A stretch of 64,000 nucleotides of DNA. It comes from Candidatus Janibacter merdipullorum (GTDB taxonomy: Bacteria; Actinomycetota; Actinomycetes; Actinomycetales; Dermatophilaceae). This document shows, in pieces, positions 33,749-41,709 of the stretch (positions within the stretch are counted from its first letter, which is position 1; the number at the start of each line of letters is the position of its first letter). The stretch covers positions 44,852-108,851 of the forward strand of contig DXAR01000176.1 of NCBI GenBank assembly GCA_019116945.1, given 5' to 3'. The notes under the pieces were generated by a model that was not told the origin of the DNA, did no database searches, and was given only the letters and a program-made list of their open reading frames with translations. The position numbers were made by a program, and so were the translations under genes.

Positions 33749-34318
33749 ATGGCGGAGCGACAGCAGCCGGACGAGCGCGATGTCGATGCGATCTTCGCAT
33801 CGATCGTCGCCCGGTGGGACGACGTCCCGGCGCCCGGCCACGCCGATGCCGACGCGGATGCGGACACCGACGCCGAGGCGCACGCCGAGGACGGGGCGAG
33901 GCCACCGGAGCCCCGGCACCAGAGCACCGGTGACGTCCGGCTCCCGCCGCCCCCCGTCGAGGACACCGACCCCGGGACGAGCCGGCCCGACCCCGTCCCG
34001 TGGCGCACCGACCCGACGAACTCCGTCGCCGACGCCCTGCTCGGCAGCGACGACGACCCCGGCGTCGCCGACGACGACGAGGGCTTCACCCCTCCCCCTC
34101 CGGCACCGCTGCCCCCGGCCACCGACCGGCTCTTCTGGGGCGCGATCACCGGGCTCGTCCTCGGGCCGCTCGGCCTCATCTGGATCGCGCTCGCGCAGCC
34201 GGGTGGGTTCTGGCCCAAGGCGATCGTCATCGGCCTCATCATCGGCGGCTTCGCCTGCCTCTTCCTGCGGCAGCCCACCACGCGGGGTCACGACCCCGAC
34301 CAGGGCGCCCGCGTCTAG
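33749..34318 (+). CDS. Hypothetical protein with acidic N-terminus and two membrane segments
   Basis: A 189-residue protein I do not recognise. Residues 1-125 are acidic, Pro-rich and probably disordered, including an Ala-Asp repeat (HADADADADTDAEAHAED) made by a short DNA repeat. The C-terminus has two hydrophobic helices (about 129-150 and 158-175) joined by QPGGFWPK. It is convergent with the glucokinase gene. Codon use and the ATG start at 33749 support a real gene. A small membrane-anchored protein of the actinobacterial DUF-type is the best guess. Confidence 0.65.
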   Translation: MAERQQPDERDVDAIFASIVARWDDVPAPGHADADADADTDAEAHAEDGARPPEPRHQSTGDVRLPPPPVEDTDPGTSRPDPVPWRTDPTNSVADALLGSDDDPGVADDDEGFTPPPPAPLPPATDRLFWGAITGLVLGPLGLIWIALAQPGGFWPKAIVIGLIIGGFACLFLRQPTTRGHDPDQGARV

Positions 34319-34332
34319 CGGTCCCCGGAGGC

Positions 34333-35304
34333 TCAGACCTGCTGCTCGGCCCCGAGGGCGGCCGCGCCGATGAGCCCGGCATCCGGACCGAAGCGAGCCG
34401 CGACGATCCGCGCGGCCGGCCGGTACCCCCGACCGGTGAGCTGGCGGGCGAAGGTGTCCCGCGCCGGCCCGAGGAGGAGGTCGCCCGCCGCGCTCACGCC
34501 CCCTCCGATGACGAAGACCTCCGGGTCGAGGGCCGCGGCGAGGTCGGCGATGCCGACCCCGAGCCAGTGGCCGATCTCCGCGAGGAGCTCGGTGGCGGTC
34601 GCATCACCGGCGCGGGCGACCTCGGTGAGCACCGGTCCGGTGAGGGCATTGGGGTCGCCACCGACGTGGGCCAGGAGGTCGGTGGCCATCGGGGAGTTGG
34701 CCATCGCCAGGCCACGGGCCTCGCGCACGAGGGCATTGCCGGAGGAGTACTGCTCCCAGCAGCCGCGGTTGCCGCACTCGCACCGCTGCCCGCCGGGGAC
34801 GACCTGCATGTGGCCGAACTCCCCCGCGATGCCGTAGCGGCCGCGCATGAGGTGCCCGCCGACGATGATCGCGCCGCCGATGCCCGTACCCAGCGTGATC
34901 ATCACGGCATGGGTTGCGCCCCGGGCCGCGCCGAAGCGGTGCTCGGCCCAGAGCGCGGCATTGGCGTCGTTGTCGATCGAGATCGGCAGGTCGATGCGCT
35001 CGCCGAGGGAGGCGCGCAGCGGCTCGTTGCGCCAGGAGAGGTGGGGGGCGAAGACGACCGTCGCCCGGTCGGCCGCGACGAAGCCGGCCGCCCCGACGCC
35101 GACCGTCTGCGGGCTCTCCACGCCCGCATCCTCGGCGAGCCCGAGGAGCTCCTCGATGACCTCGACGATGGTGTCCTCGACGACGCGAGGTGCGTTGGAG
35201 CGGTCCGGGGTGTCGCGACGGGTGCGCACGAGGATGCGCCCGTCGTCGTCGAGTACGCCGCCCGAGACCTTCGTGCCTCCGATGTCGATGCCGATGCTCG
35301 TCAC
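34333..35304 (-). CDS. glk: ROK-family glucokinase
   Basis: Phosphorylates glucose to glucose 6-phosphate. The 323-residue protein has the ATP phosphate-binding IGIDIGGTKVSGGV, catalytic Asp in SIDNDANAALWAEHRFG, TLGTGIGGAIIVGG, and the ROK zinc motif GGQRCECGNRGCWEQYSSG preceded by EFGHMQVV. It is very like the Streptomyces GlkA, which also mediates carbon repression. GTG 35304 overlaps the stop of the adjacent ROK gene by 4 nt (GTGA). The longer open frame to 35838 only reads into that gene. Confidence 0.92.
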   Translation of the reverse strand: MTSIGIDIGGTKVSGGVLDDDGRILVRTRRDTPDRSNAPRVVEDTIVEVIEELLGLAEDAGVESPQTVGVGAAGFVAADRATVVFAPHLSWRNEPLRASLGERIDLPISIDNDANAALWAEHRFGAARGATHAVMITLGTGIGGAIIVGGHLMRGRYGIAGEFGHMQVVPGGQRCECGNRGCWEQYSSGNALVREARGLAMANSPMATDLLAHVGGDPNALTGPVLTEVARAGDATATELLAEIGHWLGVGIADLAAALDPEVFVIGGGVSAAGDLLLGPARDTFARQLTGRGYRPAARIVAARFGPDAGLIGAAALGAEQQV

Positions 35305-36263
35305 GCGAGGACCTCCCGGGCGAGGGTGGCCGCACCGACGAGGCCGGCGTCGTTGCCGAGCTCGGCGGCGACGACCCGGGGCGAAGGGCGGTGCCCCCGC
35401 CCGATGAGGTGGGCGGCGAAGGCCTCCTCCGCCGGGTCGAGGAGGAGGCTGCCGGTGTCGGCGACGCCTCCCCCGATGACGACGAGCGCCGGGTCGAGGA
35501 CGGCGCAGACCGAGGCGAGCCCCTCCCCGAGGTGGGTGCCCAGGTCGGTGAAGAGGGCGACCGCGCCCGCGTCCCCGGCCCGGGCGAGGTCCGTGACGTC
35601 GCGCCCGGTGAGCGCCTCGGGGTCGCCGCCACAGCGCTCGCGCAGGCCGGCCCCCTTCGGGTCGGTGGAGGCGATGAGCTCGCGGGCGGTGCGCTCGAGG
35701 GCGGTCCCAGAGGCGAAGACCTCGAGGCAGCCGTCGTTGCCGCACCCGCAGCGCGGCCCCTGGGGGTCGACGGTGATGTGCCCGATCTCGCCGCCGATGC
35801 CATGGGCGCCGCGGACGAGGCGGTCGTCGACGATGCACCCGCCGCCGACACCTGTCCCGACGGTCACGAGGAGCATGTCCCGGCAGTCGCGTCCCGCGCC
35901 GTGGCGGTACTCGCCCCAGGCGGCGGCATTGGCGTCGTTGTCCACGAGCACCTCGCGCCCGACCCGACGCCCCACCTCGGCAGCGACGTCGAGGTCACGC
36001 CAGGGCAGGTTGGGGGCGAACCACACGCGGCCGGTCGAGCGGTCGACGAAGGCAGCGCAGGCCATCCCCACGGCATCGACCCGGTCGCCGGCGGCGTCCT
36101 CGAGCGTCGCGATGAGCTCGGCGGTCGCGTCGAGGATGGCGGTGGTGTCGTCCTCGGGGGTCTCGACCTGCTCGCGGTGGGTGATCGTGCCGTCCGCGCC
36201 GACGAGCGCGCCGGCGATCTTCGTCCCGCCGATGTCGATGCCCATGGCCGGTGTCGCGCTCAT
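35301..36263 (-). CDS. ROK-family sugar kinase, second copy
   Basis: A 320-residue paralogue of the adjacent glucokinase. It has MGIDIGGTKIAGALVG, LVDNDANAAAWGEYRHG (catalytic Asp), TVGTGVGGGCIV and the zinc motif GPRCGCGNDGCLEVFASG preceded by EIGHITV. The specificity may be glucose, mannose or N-acetylated sugars; it cannot be assigned from the motifs. ATG 36263 lies 7 bp after the stop of the small upstream gene, and the stop overlaps glk by 4 nt, so both kinases are translated from one operon. Confidence 0.88.
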   Translation of the reverse strand: MSATPAMGIDIGGTKIAGALVGADGTITHREQVETPEDDTTAILDATAELIATLEDAAGDRVDAVGMACAAFVDRSTGRVWFAPNLPWRDLDVAAEVGRRVGREVLVDNDANAAAWGEYRHGAGRDCRDMLLVTVGTGVGGGCIVDDRLVRGAHGIGGEIGHITVDPQGPRCGCGNDGCLEVFASGTALERTARELIASTDPKGAGLRERCGGDPEALTGRDVTDLARAGDAGAVALFTDLGTHLGEGLASVCAVLDPALVVIGGGVADTGSLLLDPAEEAFAAHLIGRGHRPSPRVVAAELGNDAGLVGAATLAREVLA

Positions 36264-36270
36264 CCGTACA

Positions 36271-36582
36271 TCACGCCTCGCTCGTCGGGTCCAGTGCCGC
36301 ATCCGCCTCGTCGTCGTGGACGGCGATCCGCACGCCCCGGGAACGATACGGCTCGTGGGCCGCCGGCTCGGTGAAGTCGACGCCGAGCGCGTCGGCCACG
36401 CCCCGGCTGCCGAGGCTCGCCCGGGTCAGGGCCTCGGCAAGCATCGTCGCTCCGGCGACGGCACGGCGGGCCGTCGCGCCGTCGAGGTCTCGCAGGTCCT
36501 CGCCCATCCCCTCGAGGTCGACCTCCGAGAGGACGCGGAGGAGCTGGACGAGGACGTCCTGCGGGTCGGTCTCGTCAGCCAC
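36271..36582 (-). CDS. Small conserved hypothetical protein (Rv2183c position)
   Basis: A 103-residue helical protein, rich in Ala, Asp and Glu, beginning VADETDPQDVLVQLLRVL and carrying LTRASLGSRGVADALG. I do not know a function. GTG 36582 overlaps the end of the ArsA-like gene by 8 nt; the alternative ATG 36600 overlaps more. Equivalent small proteins sit between an ArsA-like gene and an acyltransferase in M. tuberculosis (Rv2183c), which supports a real gene coupled to its neighbours. Confidence 0.65.
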   Translation of the reverse strand: MADETDPQDVLVQLLRVLSEVDLEGMGEDLRDLDGATARRAVAGATMLAEALTRASLGSRGVADALGVDFTEPAAHEPYRSRGVRIAVHDDEADAALDPTSEA

Positions 36583-37486
36583 GGGGCCACACCCTCTCAT
36601 CGGGCGTCATCGTCAGCGTGAGGACTCCCCCCGCGACACCCGCCCGGTCGATGTCGCAGCGGCGCAGGACGGAGGGCAGGAGGACACGTCGGGTACGGCC
36701 GGCGCACCCGAGGACGAGCTCGTCGTCGTGGCGGACGAGGTCGATGTCCGCGGCGCGGACGCCCGGCACCGCCAGGCGGAGCAGCCACTCACCACCCCGG
36801 CGCTCGACCTGTGGCCCGGCCGCGACGGAGGCCTCCGGCAGGTGCTCCACGCCGGGGCCGTCCGCCGGATGAACCGCGGTCAGGGTGCGTCCCATGAGGG
36901 AGAGGAGCACATCGGCGTCGGCCCGCCGGATGGCCCCGACGGGACCGGTCGGCGGCGCGAGGTGGATGGCCGTGACCTCGGGGTCGGCGAGCGCGGCGTC
37001 AAGACGCTCGAGCAGCTCGGCCCCCTCACGCAGGGCGGCGAGGACGGGCGGGTCGGGTGCGGGCAGGGCGCCGACCCCCTCTGGGGCGACGAGCGCCTCC
37101 CAGCGGGCGACGACGGGGACGAAGGCGGCGAAGGCGCGAGCGGCCCGCTGGGGCACGTCGAGGAGGCGGGCGACATCCGTCTCCACCTCGACGACGAGCT
37201 CGTGGTCGTCGGCGACGGCCTGGTCGAGCTGACGGGCCAGACGCAGCAGCGCCGGCAGGTCCCGGGGCAGGAGGCGACCGATGAGGTCGGCGACGACGGG
37301 GGCGGGCAGGTCGAGCGCGACGAGCACCCTGTCCAGGTGGGTCTCGACGGCGTCGAGGACGGGGTCCTTGGCCGTCGTCGCGGTGGCGGCCCGGACGACG
37401 GGGCGTGGGGAGGTGACGCCGGCGAGCACCCGGTCCGTCACTGCGGCGGCGTGCTCGCCCCCACCGGTGACCAGATGAGCGCGCAC
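36575..37486 (-). CDS. ArsA-like protein with HSP20-type C-terminal domain, P-loop lost
   Basis: A 303-residue protein aligned with the Rv2184c/ArsA-related family. The final 75 residues fit the ArsA HSP20-like domain (GEWLLRLAVPGVRAADIDLV, then VLTLTMTPDERVW). The N-terminus VRAHLVTGGGEHAAAVTDR stands where ArsA proteins have the ATP-binding GKGGVGKTT loop, yet no Lys-Thr pair remains, so ATP hydrolysis looks unlikely. The frame extends to 37522, but GTG 37486 lies 7 bp after the SRPBCC stop with AGAGG just upstream. It is part of a leftward run of conserved genes. Confidence 0.72.
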   Translation of the reverse strand: MRAHLVTGGGEHAAAVTDRVLAGVTSPRPVVRAATATTAKDPVLDAVETHLDRVLVALDLPAPVVADLIGRLLPRDLPALLRLARQLDQAVADDHELVVEVETDVARLLDVPQRAARAFAAFVPVVARWEALVAPEGVGALPAPDPPVLAALREGAELLERLDAALADPEVTAIHLAPPTGPVGAIRRADADVLLSLMGRTLTAVHPADGPGVEHLPEASVAAGPQVERRGGEWLLRLAVPGVRAADIDLVRHDDELVLGCAGRTRRVLLPSVLRRCDIDRAGVAGGVLTLTMTPDERVWPRG

Positions 37487-37493
37487 GGGCCTC

Positions 37494-37940
37494 TCAGACC
37501 TCGGCGCGCTTCTTGAGGTCACGCAGGGCCGAGTCGACGATGACCTTCTCCGCCTTGCGCTTGAGCATCCCGAGCATCGGGACCTTGACGTCCACGGTGA
37601 GCTCGTAGACGACCTCGGTGCCGCCCTCGGCGGTCGTCGTCAGGGTGTAGGAGCCGTCCATCGCCTTGAGGACCGTCCCCTGGAGGAGGGTCCACGAGGC
37701 GACGCCCTGACCGGAGTCGTCGACGTCCCACGTGTAGTCGAGGGTGTAGGTGTCCTTGATCGGACCGGCGTCGAGGCTGAACTCCGCCGTGTCGGGCCAG
37801 CCGTCGCCGTCCTCGGTGAGGATGTCGACCCTGGTGAACTCCTTGATCCACTCCGGGTAGGCCTCGAGGTCGGCGATGATGTCGAGGACGTCCCCCGCGG
37901 GGGCGTCGACGACGATGCTGGATCGGGTGCTGTCCGCCAT
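37494..37940 (-). CDS. SRPBCC (START-like) family protein, Rv2185c type
   Basis: A 148-residue lipid/hydrophobe-binding fold protein. It begins MADSTRSSIVVDAPAGDVLDIIADLEAYPEWI, the classic START/polyketide cyclase start, and ends with a long helix KRKAEKVIVDSALRDLKKRAEV that closes the cavity. In M. tuberculosis the equivalent protein is encoded next to an ArsA-like gene, as here. The ligand is unknown. ATG 37940 is preceded by TAGTGT with a 7-nt gap, so it is probably leaderless and starts its own transcript. Confidence 0.85.
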   Translation of the reverse strand: MADSTRSSIVVDAPAGDVLDIIADLEAYPEWIKEFTRVDILTEDGDGWPDTAEFSLDAGPIKDTYTLDYTWDVDDSGQGVASWTLLQGTVLKAMDGSYTLTTTAEGGTEVVYELTVDVKVPMLGMLKRKAEKVIVDSALRDLKKRAEV

Positions 37941-37947
37941 GGCGCGC

Positions 37948-37953
37948 ACACTA
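37948..37953 (-). promoter_or_regulatory. -10 box TAGTGT for the SRPBCC gene
   Basis: TAGTGT on the minus strand, 7 nt before ATG 37940. It overlaps the stop codon of the upstream gene. Confidence 0.45.
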
Positions 37954-38307
37954 TCGCGAACGGCCTTCGAGCCGGTCCTTGATGACGTGCAGGCCGCCCT
38001 TCCACCGGGCTCGGTGGGTACGGGCCCACCGTCTCGGACCGCCGTGCTGCTCGCCGTGGACGAAGTGGTGGACGATCGTGCCGCCGGCGACCTCCTCGAG
38101 CCAGATCTCGAGGCGCCCGGTGACCTCGCCCCCGGTCCGCCAGCGCACCCCCTTCGCTCCCCGGTCCTGGACGACCTCGCGCTCCAGACCCGGCCACAAC
38201 GCGTCGAGGACCTCGTCCGTCACGAGCGCCGAGCGCACCGCGAGTGGTTCCGCACGGATGAAGGTCTCGTCGACGATGTCGACGACGGGTCGGGGTCGCC
38301 ATCGCAT
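37951..38307 (-). CDS. SRPBCC/polyketide cyclase-like protein
   Basis: A 118-residue second START-like protein. It has VDIVDETFIRAEPLAVRSAL, GVRWRTGGEVTGRLEIWLEE and a C-terminal helix with a Trp-Lys patch. It is shorter than its neighbour and belongs to a different subgroup. The ATG at 38307 lies 6 nt after a TACTGT box, again a leaderless arrangement. It is divergent from the long-chain acyl-CoA ligase gene. No function can be given beyond probable small-molecule binding. Confidence 0.75.
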   Translation of the reverse strand: MRWRPRPVVDIVDETFIRAEPLAVRSALVTDEVLDALWPGLEREVVQDRGAKGVRWRTGGEVTGRLEIWLEEVAGGTIVHHFVHGEQHGGPRRWARTHRARWKGGLHVIKDRLEGRSR

Positions 38308-38313
38308 GGCTGC

Positions 38314-38319
38314 ACAGTA
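38314..38319 (-). promoter_or_regulatory. -10 box TACTGT for leaderless SRPBCC gene
   Basis: TACTGT on the minus strand, exactly 6 nt before ATG 38307. Confidence 0.5.
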
Positions 38320-38430
38320 TGGCCCCTGTCACGAGGTAGGCCGCCGATTTCGCCTCTCGGCGACGGTACGCTCGATCCGGGCCCGCCACCACGTGAACGG
38401 TGGCGCGGGACGGAGAACGAAGGAGATCCC

Positions 38431-40221
38431 GTGAACGACAGCGCAATGCCCCGACTCATCGAGGGCGACCCGACCGACTCGCTGGCGGATCTGCCGGCTA
38501 GGAATGCGGAGAAGGACCCGCAGCGGGTGGCCTTCTCCGTGAAGGAGCAGGGGGCCTGGCGCGACGTCACGGCAGCTCAGTTCAACCTCGAGGTCCGCGA
38601 GCTGGCCAAGGGTCTCGTCGCCGAGGGTCTCGAGGCTGGCGACCGCCTCGCGATCATGGCGCGGACCCGGTACGAGTGGACCGTCCTCGACTTCGCCGTG
38701 TGGACCGCCGGTGGCGTCCCCGTGCCGATCTACGAGACGAGCTCGGCCGAGCAGGTCGAGTGGATCGTCAAGGACTCGGGGACGAAGTTCCTCGTCGTCG
38801 AGACGAGCGCCCACGCAGCGGTGGCCGAGGAGGCCCGCGGCAACCTCAGCGGTCTGGACAAGATCTGGGTCATCGACGACAGCGACCTCGACACCCTCGT
38901 CTCCCGGGGCTCCTCGGTGAGCGACGAGCAGCTGCAGGCCCGCATCGACGGGCAGCAGCGCGACTCGATCGCCACGATCATCTACACCTCGGGCACCACC
39001 GGCCGCCCCAAGGGCTGCGAGCTGACCCACGACAACTTCCTCGGGCTCGCGGAGAACACCATCGCCAAGCTCGGCGACGTCCTCGACAAGGACAACGCGT
39101 CGACCCTGCTCTTCCTGCCCCTGGCGCACGTCTTCGCCCGCTTCATCGAGGTGCTCGCCGTGACGGCCGGTCGTCGCATGGGGCACAGCGCCGACATCGC
39201 CAACATCCTCGACGACTTCCAGGCCTTCCGCCCGACCTTCATCCTCGCGGTGCCGCGCGTCTTCGAGAAGATCTACAACAAGGCCAACGAGACGGCCGTC
39301 TCCGGGGGCAAGGGCAAGATCTTCGCCAAGGCCTCCGAGACCGCCATCGCCTGGTCCGAGGCCCAGGACACCGGGTCGGTCCCCCTCAAGGTCAAGGTCC
39401 TCCACGCGGTCTTCGACAAGCTCGTCTACAGCACGCTCCGGACGAAGATGGGCAACCAGGTCGAGTACGCAGTCTCCGGTGGCGCCCCGCTCGGCACCCG
39501 CCTCGGGCACTTCTTCCGGGGCATCGGCGTGACGATCCTCGAGGGGTACGGCCTCACCGAGACGACCGCCCCCGCGACGGTGAATGTCCCGGAGAAGGTG
39601 AAGATCGGCACCGTCGGTCCGCCCCTGCCGGGCGTGACGGTGCGGATCGCCGACGACGGCGAGATCCTCATCCAGGGCCTCAACATCCTCCGCGGCTACC
39701 ACGACAACGAGGAGGCCACCCTCGAGGCACTGCGGGACGGCTGGTTCCACACCGGTGACCTCGGTGAGCTCGACGAGGACGGCTACCTCAAGATCACCGG
39801 CCGCAAGAAGGAGATCCTCGTGACGGCCGGCGGCAAGAACGTCGCGCCCGGCGTCCTCGAGGACCGACTGCGGGCTCACCCGATCATCAGCCAGTGCCTC
39901 GTCGTCGGCGACGGCAAGCCCTTCATCGGCGCGCTCGTCACGCTCGACGAGGAGATGCTGCCCGGCTGGGCCGCGAACAACGGGCTCGGCGCGCTCACCA
40001 TCGAGCAGGCGCGCACCAACGAGACCGTCCTCGCCGAGATCCAGGGCGCGGTCGACGAGGCGAACAAGGCCGTCTCCAAGGCGGAGTCGATCCGCAAGTT
40101 CTCGATCCTCGCCGAGGACTTCACCGAGGACAACGGCACCCTCACCCCGTCGATGAAGCTCAAGCGCAATGTCATCATGCGCGACTTCGAGGACGAGGTG
40201 GAGGCCCTCTACGGCAGCTGA
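38431..40221 (+). CDS. Long-chain fatty acid-CoA ligase (FadD15-like)
   Basis: An AMP-forming acyl-CoA synthetase of 596 residues that activates fatty acids. The AMP-binding P-loop is TIIYTSGTTGRPKG, followed by FLPLAHVFAR, the AMP-site GYGLTETTAPA, DGWFHTGDLGELDEDGYL and GRKKEILVTAGGKNVAP, with the C-terminal Lys in LTPSMKLKR. GTG 38431 has the strong site GAAGGAGA 5 nt upstream. A TACGCT box lies about 65 bp before it. The position corresponds to Rv2187 (fadD15). It stands divergent from the SRPBCC genes. Confidence 0.92.
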   Translation: MNDSAMPRLIEGDPTDSLADLPARNAEKDPQRVAFSVKEQGAWRDVTAAQFNLEVRELAKGLVAEGLEAGDRLAIMARTRYEWTVLDFAVWTAGGVPVPIYETSSAEQVEWIVKDSGTKFLVVETSAHAAVAEEARGNLSGLDKIWVIDDSDLDTLVSRGSSVSDEQLQARIDGQQRDSIATIIYTSGTTGRPKGCELTHDNFLGLAENTIAKLGDVLDKDNASTLLFLPLAHVFARFIEVLAVTAGRRMGHSADIANILDDFQAFRPTFILAVPRVFEKIYNKANETAVSGGKGKIFAKASETAIAWSEAQDTGSVPLKVKVLHAVFDKLVYSTLRTKMGNQVEYAVSGGAPLGTRLGHFFRGIGVTILEGYGLTETTAPATVNVPEKVKIGTVGPPLPGVTVRIADDGEILIQGLNILRGYHDNEEATLEALRDGWFHTGDLGELDEDGYLKITGRKKEILVTAGGKNVAPGVLEDRLRAHPIISQCLVVGDGKPFIGALVTLDEEMLPGWAANNGLGALTIEQARTNETVLAEIQGAVDEANKAVSKAESIRKFSILAEDFTEDNGTLTPSMKLKRNVIMRDFEDEVEALYGS

Positions 40222-40249
40222 TCCTGCTGCGCCGGGCGGGGCGCTCCCG

Positions 40250-40522
40250 TCACCCCGCCCGGTGGGTCACCTCCCCGTACTCCGACCAGGGCTCGCGCAC
40301 CGCGCGGGCCCTGGTCGCCGTCTCGGCGCTGACGAGACCGCTCGCGACGAGTCGCGTGACGACCTCCCGCTCCTGACGGTCCAGGGGAAGGTCGGTCGCC
40401 GGCCCCGGCTCCTCGAGGGCGACCGGCGACCGCAGCGCGGTGACCATGCACTCGGCGCACCCGACGTTCTGCACCGGGCACGTGGCGCAGTCGATGGTCA
40501 GGGATCCTGCTCGACGGCTCAT
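40250..40522 (-). CDS. Small four-cysteine protein of unknown function
   Basis: A 90-residue protein with four closely spaced cysteines near the N-terminus: CATCPVQNVGCAECMV (Cys-x2-Cys-x6-Cys-x2-Cys), then a predicted helical part LDRQEREVVTRLVASGLVSA that looks helix-turn-helix-like. The cysteines could bind zinc or an iron-sulfur cluster; this is inference. ATG 40522 has GGAGGAGG upstream. I do not recognise the family. It lies between fadD15-like (convergent) and the DUF2332 gene. Confidence 0.7.
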   Translation of the reverse strand: MSRRAGSLTIDCATCPVQNVGCAECMVTALRSPVALEEPGPATDLPLDRQEREVVTRLVASGLVSAETATRARAVREPWSEYGEVTHRAG

Positions 40523-40613
40523 CTCCGCCACCTCCTCCAGCCGGGTCCCTCCCGGCAGGAACCACGCTAGGAGGACCCACCGACAGCCTCCCGTCGTCGA
40601 GGCGGGTGTCCCC

Positions 40614-41654
40614 TCAGCACCAGGTGAGCGTCCGGCCGTGGCCGTGCGCCCAGCCGAGCGCCCCACCGTCGAGGGCGAGGCAGAAGTCCGCTCCCGGCCG
40701 CGGGCAGCGCGCGGTGGCCGACACCCCGGCCAGCACCTGCTCCCCCTCGTTGCTGATCCAGTGCGCCCGTCCGCCCTCGGTCCGCACCCGCTCCACGACG
40801 GTGGTCACGACCTCGGGCCACCGGCGTCGGCCCTCCTCGTCGAGGTAGGCGATGACGGCCGAGTGGAGGATGACGAGGGTCGCCTCCGGCGCCGCCTCCC
40901 GCGCCCTCGCGACCGCCTCGTCGAGCCCGGTGAGGAGGTCTCCCCGGACGAGGTCGACGGGCTCGTCCGCGACGACCGCGCACGCCGCCGCGAGCCGGGC
41001 CCGGCGGTCCTCGTGCTCGGGCCAGACGAGCGTCTCGAGCCACGCGGCGGTGTCCGGGTCGGAGAGGTCGAGCGGGTTGAGGTCGACCCCTCCCCGGTGG
41101 ACCACGTCCGGGAGCGAAGGGGGCAGCGGCACCGGTCCGCGCACGGTGCTGCCGAGGACGACCGGGGAGACCCCGCCGGCCGGGTCGACCCGGCTGACCT
41201 CGTCGCCCGCGTCGTCGACATAGCGGTAGGACCAGCGATCCGGGTGCAGGCACAGGCCGGCGCTCGCGCCGACCTCGACGAGCGCGAGCGGGCCGGGCAG
41301 GGAGGCGAGCACCGGCAGCAGGGACGCGCACCGCCCGACCTCGTTGGTCTGCGTGGAGCGGGCGAGGATCGTCCCGCGGACCTCCTCCCACCGGGTCGTG
41401 AGGACCTCGCGCAGGACCGGGTACCCAGAGGGTGCCGTCGCCCCGTGCCACCGGGCGGCGGCGAAGACGAGGTTGGGCTGACGCTTGGGCACCGGCAGCC
41501 CCTCGAGCAGCGTGACGACCTCCGGGTCCTCCGCCACACCGGCGGCCCACCGCTCGAAGGTGGGGGACTCCCCCTTCGCCTCGCGCTCGGCGAAGTGCCG
41601 GTAGAAGCCGGCGACGTCCTCGAGGTCGTCCATCGTCCGCATGGCGGGAAGCAT
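40614..41654 (-). CDS. DUF2332 family protein
   Basis: A 346-residue protein of the DUF2332 family (unknown function, common in actinobacteria). Features are VAGFYRHFAEREAKGESPTF near the start, ARSTQTNEVGRCASLLPVL, LALVEVGASAGLCLHPDRWS (a methyltransferase-like glycine motif), DLNPLDLSDPD, VILHSAVIAYL and HWISNEGEQV. The fold looks like a SAM-methyltransferase relative, but the reaction is unknown. In-frame ATGs at 41654, 41642 and 41633 are all possible; I give the longest. It is divergent from the DEDD exonuclease gene. Confidence 0.82.
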   Translation of the reverse strand: MLPAMRTMDDLEDVAGFYRHFAEREAKGESPTFERWAAGVAEDPEVVTLLEGLPVPKRQPNLVFAAARWHGATAPSGYPVLREVLTTRWEEVRGTILARSTQTNEVGRCASLLPVLASLPGPLALVEVGASAGLCLHPDRWSYRYVDDAGDEVSRVDPAGGVSPVVLGSTVRGPVPLPPSLPDVVHRGGVDLNPLDLSDPDTAAWLETLVWPEHEDRRARLAAACAVVADEPVDLVRGDLLTGLDEAVARAREAAPEATLVILHSAVIAYLDEEGRRRWPEVVTTVVERVRTEGGRAHWISNEGEQVLAGVSATARCPRPGADFCLALDGGALGWAHGHGRTLTWC

Positions 41655-41709
41655 CGCACGCCGGAGCGCCTCCCCGGCGTTGTCGGGGGCCGCGCCTACC
41701 GTCGGGGTC

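Noticed and set aside
33841-33895. Ala-Asp codon repeat in the hypothetical protein taken as a microsatellite
   Set aside because: It is short, imperfect and in frame; simple low-complexity coding explains it.
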